64,000 bases of DNA, taken from NCBI RefSeq assembly GCF_001643775.1, contig NZ_CP011402.1:2140432-2204431 (forward strand), given 5' to 3'. Shown here piece after piece: positions 59,716 through 64,000 of this stretch; positions within the stretch are counted from its first letter, which is position 1, and each line of letters starts with the position of its first letter. The stretch comes from Denitrobacterium detoxificans. Its GTDB lineage: Bacteria > Actinomycetota > Coriobacteriia > Coriobacteriales > Eggerthellaceae. Under the pieces are notes generated by a model. It saw only the letters and a list, made by a program, of their open reading frames with translations. It was not told the DNA's origin and searched no databases. The position numbers and the translations under genes were made by a program.

Positions 59716-61812
59716 TTGAAACTCGCCTTGCGCAACGTGCGCAAATCGCTGGGAGACTACGCCATCTACTTCATCACGCTTTTTGCGGGCGTTGCCGTCT
59801 TCTATGCGTTCAATTCCATCGAAGCCCAGCAAATCCTCTTCGACATTCAGCAAGACGACGACGTCTTCAAGAGCGTATCGGAGTTCATGGGCCTCTTCTC
59901 ATACGTCGTCGCATTCGTCCTTGGATTTCTCGTCATCTACGCCAACGGTTTCATCGTCCGCAGGCGGCACCGAGAATTCGGCACGTACCTTACCCTTGGC
60001 ATGAGCACACGCGGCGTTGCCCTCGTCATGCTCATAGAAACGCTGCTCATCGGCCTTGTCGCGCTTGTTCTAGGCATTGCCGCAGGCTTCCTGCTCAGCC
60101 AGTTGCTTTCGTTTGCCACGGCCAAGCTCCTGGGCACCATCATCCAGCATTACCAATTCGTCTTCTCGATGGGCGCGCTCAAGAACACGGTCCTATGCCT
60201 TGGCATCATCTTTGCCGTCGTCGCCCTGTTTAACGTCGTGATCATTGGTCGCACCAGCATCATCAAGCTTCTCGACAACGCCTCTCGCCAGCAGCGCGTC
60301 ATCATGCGCAACCCCATCGCAAGCGCCATCGTCTTCGTTGCATCCATCGCCATTCTGGCCTTTGCCTACAATCGACTGGCGGAAAACGGGCTCCTCATGC
60401 TCGATGACCCCAAGTTCATGCAGGCCACCATCGCCATGCTCATTGGCACGCTCCTGCTGTTCTGGTCGGCCGCGGGAATCGTCATTGCCATCGTGAGCAA
60501 GCTCAAAGCCTACCATCGCGGCCTTACGGCCTTCACGATGCGCCAAGTCGCCTCGCGCATCAACACGGCATTCGTTTCACTCTGGGCCATCAGCGTCATT
60601 CTCTTCTTCGCCATGACCGTCTTCTCCACGGGCATGGGCATCGCAGACGCGCTCACGAGCAACGCCGAGAAGCTCACCCCCTATGATTGCTCGGCCCCGC
60701 TATTCCAGTCCATTGACCAGACGCTCGAAGAAGAAGGCGGGGATGCGCTGGCCGCGTACCAGTCGAACGAAGGCGACCGCGTAGCCGCCATCCGGCTTGC
60801 CGACCCCGATTGGGATACGTACGTGCGGGAAGCCGTACAGCTTGACTCGTATTTGCTTGTCGGCAAATCGGGAGAGGGCGCTGCATACACGTATGACGAC
60901 CTACTTTCCAACTCGAATGTGCCCATGAGCGAAGCGCTTGCGTCGATAACCAACAATGAGACCCCGGTCACCATGCAGAAGCTCTCTCAATACAATGCGA
61001 CTATGCGCATGATTGGACAGACCGGCCTTACGCTCGGACATGACGAGGTAGCCATCGCCAATACGATCGACTTCGCCCAAGCGCAAGCCGACGATCTGGT
61101 TAGCAACCATGCGCACGTCTCCTACGGGGGATACGAGCTAACCGTTGTATGCGGAACCTCCGTGGAAGAGTCGAACACGGCAATGGGCAGCGTGGGACTC
61201 GTCATCATCGCCAACGACGATATCGTAGATGAACTCGCTGCGAACGATCAGGCACTATACAGCAGCAGTTATCTGAACTTCATGTTCGTCACCAATGACG
61301 CCGACGCGAATGACCAAGCACTCTCCCGCACCAGCCAACGCTGCAAGGACGCGTATTCCGAATCGTGGCCCCTTGAAGCCACGCTCACCCAGCAGGAGAT
61401 GCTCTCTCAGGCACTGTTCCTACGCATGCTCGTAACGTATCTTGCGGTGTACATTGGCTTCGTGTTCCTCATTGCGGTGACGGCCTTGCTCGCAATTCGC
61501 CAGCTATCCGACGTCTCCGTATCCCTTCCGCGCTACCGCACGCTCTCGCGCATCGGCACCGACGAGCACGACATCCAACGCTCGCTGCGCCATCAGGTGG
61601 AACTGTACTTCCTCGCACCGCTAGTCGTGGCCATCTGCCACACGGCCTGGAGCATCAACGTCATGAACGGATCGCTCACGGCGGCGCTGGGCGTAAACCC
61701 CGCAAACTCGATTGCGCTCACCGCCGTCCTCATGACCATCATTTACGGAGGGTACATGCTCATCACGTACCTGGTAAGCAAGCGCTTTGTGAAAGCGACG
61801 CTCGCGCGCTAA
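59716..61812 (+). CDS. Bce-type ABC transporter permease (FtsX-like)
   Basis: 698 residues with about ten helices in the BceB plan: an N-terminal helix and FtsX block, a large extracellular domain between helices 7 and 8 (about residues 310-560, where peptide sensing occurs in BceB), and a C-terminal FtsX block. The frame has no ATG at its start; TTG at 59716 is the best candidate, with GGGGAGG 13 nt upstream and the family-typical LALRNVRKS directly after. A terminator shared with brnQ follows. Confidence 0.9.
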   Translation: MKLALRNVRKSLGDYAIYFITLFAGVAVFYAFNSIEAQQILFDIQQDDDVFKSVSEFMGLFSYVVAFVLGFLVIYANGFIVRRRHREFGTYLTLGMSTRGVALVMLIETLLIGLVALVLGIAAGFLLSQLLSFATAKLLGTIIQHYQFVFSMGALKNTVLCLGIIFAVVALFNVVIIGRTSIIKLLDNASRQQRVIMRNPIASAIVFVASIAILAFAYNRLAENGLLMLDDPKFMQATIAMLIGTLLLFWSAAGIVIAIVSKLKAYHRGLTAFTMRQVASRINTAFVSLWAISVILFFAMTVFSTGMGIADALTSNAEKLTPYDCSAPLFQSIDQTLEEEGGDALAAYQSNEGDRVAAIRLADPDWDTYVREAVQLDSYLLVGKSGEGAAYTYDDLLSNSNVPMSEALASITNNETPVTMQKLSQYNATMRMIGQTGLTLGHDEVAIANTIDFAQAQADDLVSNHAHVSYGGYELTVVCGTSVEESNTAMGSVGLVIIANDDIVDELAANDQALYSSSYLNFMFVTNDADANDQALSRTSQRCKDAYSESWPLEATLTQQEMLSQALFLRMLVTYLAVYIGFVFLIAVTALLAIRQLSDVSVSLPRYRTLSRIGTDEHDIQRSLRHQVELYFLAPLVVAICHTAWSINVMNGSLTAALGVNPANSIALTAVLMTIIYGGYMLITYLVSKRFVKATLAR

Positions 61813-61836
61813 CGAGCGCCGCGCATACCCCATACA

Positions 61837-61875
61837 GAGAAGCCGGGTTGAGGCAATGTCCCAACCCGGCTTCTC
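61837..61875. terminator. Bidirectional terminator between the Bce permease and BrnQ
   Basis: A 14-bp perfect stem (GAGAAGCCGGGTTG with its complement) around an 11-nt loop, midway between two convergent genes. The T-run is poor on both strands. Confidence 0.75.
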
Positions 61876-61893
61876 GCATGATGGAAGATGCAG

Positions 61894-63216
61894 CTAAGCG
61901 GCCTTCCTGGTCGCTATGGTGTGAGCAACCAAGCCAATGACCACGCCCAAGACAGCGGGAAGCAACCACGACAACCCCATGTCGAACAGGGGCACATACG
62001 CAGAAGCACCCGCCAACAGCCCCTCGAAGGGCGCACGCGCCACCTCGGGCAATCCATTCAGAAAATCGAGCACGCACGTCACGGTAACGCATGCCACGAC
62101 CGCCACATACACCTGGCGAGGAACCGAAACCCAACGCCCAGCCAAGGCCAGACCAATGAGCACGATGGCAAGCGGATACAGGAACATGAGCACGGGAACC
62201 GCGTACTCAATGACGCGCGTAAGGCCAGCATTAGCGATTACCAGGGAAAACACCGCAAACAGCAACACCCACGCCCGGTACGACGGCCCCTTCGGAAGCA
62301 CTTCGCGGAAGAACTCCGCACAGCTTACCAGCAGGCCAACGGCCACCTTCAGGCAGGCCAGCGCAACGGTGACGGCCAGAATGACCAGACCTGCAGGGCC
62401 AAAGTAGGCCGTGGCGATCTGGGTAAGGGCGATGCCGCCGTTTTCGGAGACGCCCAACGCCCCTACGCTCTGAGCGCCCACCAGGGCAAGCGCGCCATAA
62501 ATGACCACCATGATGGCGCAGCTCACCGCACCGCAACGCACAACCTCGCCCGCCACGGCGCCGCCATCGGAAACGCCCAGGCGGCGAATGACATCAACGA
62601 CCACACCGCCAAACGCCAGGGCGGCAAGAACGTCCATGGTGTTGTATCCCTCGAAGAACCCGTTCGAGAAGGCGTTCGTCTGGTAATTAGCAGAAGCAGC
62701 CGCCGCATCCACGGACGACAACGGGTTCACCAACGCGGTAATGAGCAGCACGGCCAGGAACACCAAGAACAACGGCGTAATTACCTTGCCAATCCACGTG
62801 AGAATCTGACCTGGTCGCATGGCCAACAAAACGGCGATTGCGAAGAATACGACCGTACACGCGGGCAGCCACGAAGAGCCCACGAGCGGCTCGATGCCCA
62901 CGGTATAGGTAACCGACGCGCAGCGGGGAATGGCGAAGAAGGGCCCAATGGTCAGGTAGAGCACGCTCATAAACGCAATGCCCCACGTGCCGCCAACCTT
63001 TTGCGCAAGCTCAAGACCGCCCGAAGCACGGCTCGCACCCAGCGCGGCAACGCCAAGCAACGGCAGGCCCACAGCGGTAATCACGAAGCCAAGAGTGGCC
63101 ACCCACACATTGCCCGCGGCAAGCTGGCCCAGGTGAACGGGGAAAATGAGGTTTCCCGCACCAAACAGCATGCCGAACAGCATGACTGCAACCGATATCC
63201 TATCCCTAGCCTTCAC
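61894..63216 (-). CDS. brnQ: Branched-chain amino acid carrier (LIVCS, BrnQ-like)
   Basis: 440 residues with 12 hydrophobic segments. The family N-terminus (LFGMLFGAGNLIFP) and the GYNTMDVLAALAFG segment identify the LIV-II sodium symporter that takes up leucine, isoleucine and valine. The GTG at 63216 is preferred because AAGGAG lies 5 nt upstream; a GTG two codons earlier sits in that site. The gene is monocistronic and divergent from the DUF1653 gene. Confidence 0.93.
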   Translation of the reverse strand: MKARDRISVAVMLFGMLFGAGNLIFPVHLGQLAAGNVWVATLGFVITAVGLPLLGVAALGASRASGGLELAQKVGGTWGIAFMSVLYLTIGPFFAIPRCASVTYTVGIEPLVGSSWLPACTVVFFAIAVLLAMRPGQILTWIGKVITPLFLVFLAVLLITALVNPLSSVDAAAASANYQTNAFSNGFFEGYNTMDVLAALAFGGVVVDVIRRLGVSDGGAVAGEVVRCGAVSCAIMVVIYGALALVGAQSVGALGVSENGGIALTQIATAYFGPAGLVILAVTVALACLKVAVGLLVSCAEFFREVLPKGPSYRAWVLLFAVFSLVIANAGLTRVIEYAVPVLMFLYPLAIVLIGLALAGRWVSVPRQVYVAVVACVTVTCVLDFLNGLPEVARAPFEGLLAGASAYVPLFDMGLSWLLPAVLGVVIGLVAHTIATRKAA

Positions 63217-63371
63217 GGGCACTCCTTACGTTCGAAAAACAGGGGCACATGATAGCACGCACGCCGCGCAAGGTGCCAAGCGCTCCACACTCCCTCGACA
63301 CGTAACGCGCATCGCCTGCCCGGCTGGTAGAATCTCTTCCGTTGCCAAAGAAGCGCCACGGAAGGAAACCC

Positions 63372-63623
63372 ATGCGAGACATCGAGCTGAAACGCGTATA
63401 CCGGCATTTTAAGGGCGACCACTATCTCGTGGAAGACATTGCCCGCCATTCCGAAACCAACGAGGAATACGTGGTATACCGCAAGCTCTACGGCGACGGC
63501 TCGCTGTGGATTCGTCCCAAGACCATGTTCCTTTCCGAAGTCGACCACGAAAAGTATCCCGATTGCCCGCAGAAGTACCGATTCGAACTGCAGGACATCG
63601 AAAGCGTCGCCCATAAGGCATAG
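63372..63623 (+). CDS. DUF1653 protein
   Basis: 83 residues. The family pattern is RVYRHFKGDHYLVEDIARHSET followed by a YGDGSLWIRP segment and FLSEVD, forming a small beta-barrel-like domain. GGAAGGAAACCC precedes the ATG. The family is widespread and of unknown function. Confidence 0.85.
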   Translation: MRDIELKRVYRHFKGDHYLVEDIARHSETNEEYVVYRKLYGDGSLWIRPKTMFLSEVDHEKYPDCPQKYRFELQDIESVAHKA

Positions 63624-63626
63624 AAA

Positions 63627-63661
63627 ACGGGCTGGTCGATCACACTCGGCCAGCCCGTTGC
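63627..63661. terminator. Terminator between DUF1653 and the FAD-linked oxidase
   Basis: AACGGGCTGG and CCAGCCCGTT form a 10-bp stem around a 13-nt loop. On the minus strand it is followed by TTTTC, so it best serves the oxidase, though both genes could use it. Confidence 0.75.
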
Positions 63662-63679
63662 TCATATGACGGAAGATGT

Positions 63680-64000
63680 CTAGCTGCAGATCTTGCCCGG
63701 GTTCAAAATGCACTTCGGGTCGAAGACGGCCTTGATACCCGCCATGAGATTGATGGGCGTCTCGCCCAGCGAAGCACGCAGGTAATCCTTCTTCGCATGG
63801 CCGATACCGTGCTCGCCGGAAATCTGGCCGCCCAGCTCGGCGCACTTGGCGTACGCAGCTTCCATGACCTTGGCGGACTGCTGCAGGAACTCGTCCTGGT
63901 CGGCGTCGTTCGCGCAGCAGTAGATGTGCAGGTTGCCATCGCCTGCATGGCCAAACGAACGAATGCGCGTGCCATTCTGCTCGCCCACTTCGTGGACGTA
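63680..64000 (-). CDS. FAD-linked oxidase C-terminal part (GlcD/lactate-dehydrogenase-like), cut by the window edge
   Basis: 106 residues of the C-terminus only; the N-terminal part, with the FAD-binding domain, lies beyond 64000. RSFGHAGDGNLH is the family hallmark (FAD and metal/substrate region), followed by GGQISGEHGIGHAKK and the ending FDPKCILNPGKI. Relatives oxidise glycolate, D-lactate or 2-hydroxyglutarate. Whether an Fe-S partner is encoded upstream cannot be seen. Confidence 0.85.
   Translation of the reverse strand, partial: YVHEVGEQNGTRIRSFGHAGDGNLHIYCCANDADQDEFLQQSAKVMEAAYAKCAELGGQISGEHGIGHAKKDYLRASLGETPINLMAGIKAVFDPKCILNPGKICS

Noticed and set aside
1-64000. tRNA genes, CRISPR arrays, insertion sequences, prophage genes
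   Set aside because: The intergenic regions were read on both strands for cloverleaf consensus parts, regular short repeats, transposase or integrase motifs and terminal inverted repeats. None was convincing.

Overview
This window is high-GC DNA from what looks like an anaerobic or microaerophilic member of the Coriobacteriia, probably Eggerthellaceae. That placement is inferred. The clues are a Tat-exported flavoprotein reductase next to a membrane-anchored LuxR regulator (a pairing much expanded in that family), an arginine deiminase locus, lean amino-acid biosynthesis, and many amino-acid and peptide transporters. I saw no tRNA, rRNA, insertion sequence, prophage or CRISPR array. About 47 protein genes fill nearly all of the sequence.

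Left third (1-25.9 kb). An MFS exporter and a 12-TM LuxR regulator lie divergent to a Tat lipoprotein flavoreductase. A glycosyltransferase and a zinc-ribbon membrane protein follow. Next come lysA-hom, an LCP cell-wall ligase, rlmH, a MoaE-like protein and an M20 dipeptidase. The arginine deiminase cluster (arcA, APC exchanger, aminotransferase) is followed upstream by a regulatory gap that contains a probable new small RNA. The housekeeping run dedA-dnaX-ybaB-recR and dgt, with the SRP RNA beside it, closes this part.

Middle (25.9-45 kb). A PAP2 phosphatase is followed by alr-udg-folC, divergent from map-moeA-mogA. A HipBA toxin-antitoxin operon has four evenly spaced palindromic operators. 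An ABC exporter and a sodium:neurotransmitter-type symporter follow. A five-gene ABC importer is called NikABCDE because a perfect NikR-type inverted repeat sits just upstream. Next are a LUD-domain protein and a sodium:alanine/glycine symporter with a glycine riboswitch in its leader.

Right third (45-64 kb). A divergent PARG-like protein precedes the most unusual region, 46.1-55.2 kb. It holds an Lhr-type helicase and a BrxD-like P-loop ATPase (both BREX-related), a divergent KOW/Sel1-repeat protein, a TerB_N protein, and a Tat lipoprotein with a C39-like fold whose catalytic Cys appears to be Ser. No BREX methylase or PglZ is nearby, so this may be a stand-alone defence or stress module. 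A ClC transporter with a K+ channel, a complete Bce-type peptide-sensing and detoxification set, a BrnQ carrier, a DUF1653 protein and a truncated FAD-linked oxidase finish the window.

Most operons end in clear intrinsic terminators. Start sites were chosen from Shine-Dalgarno sequences and domain boundaries and are often shorter than the longest open frame.
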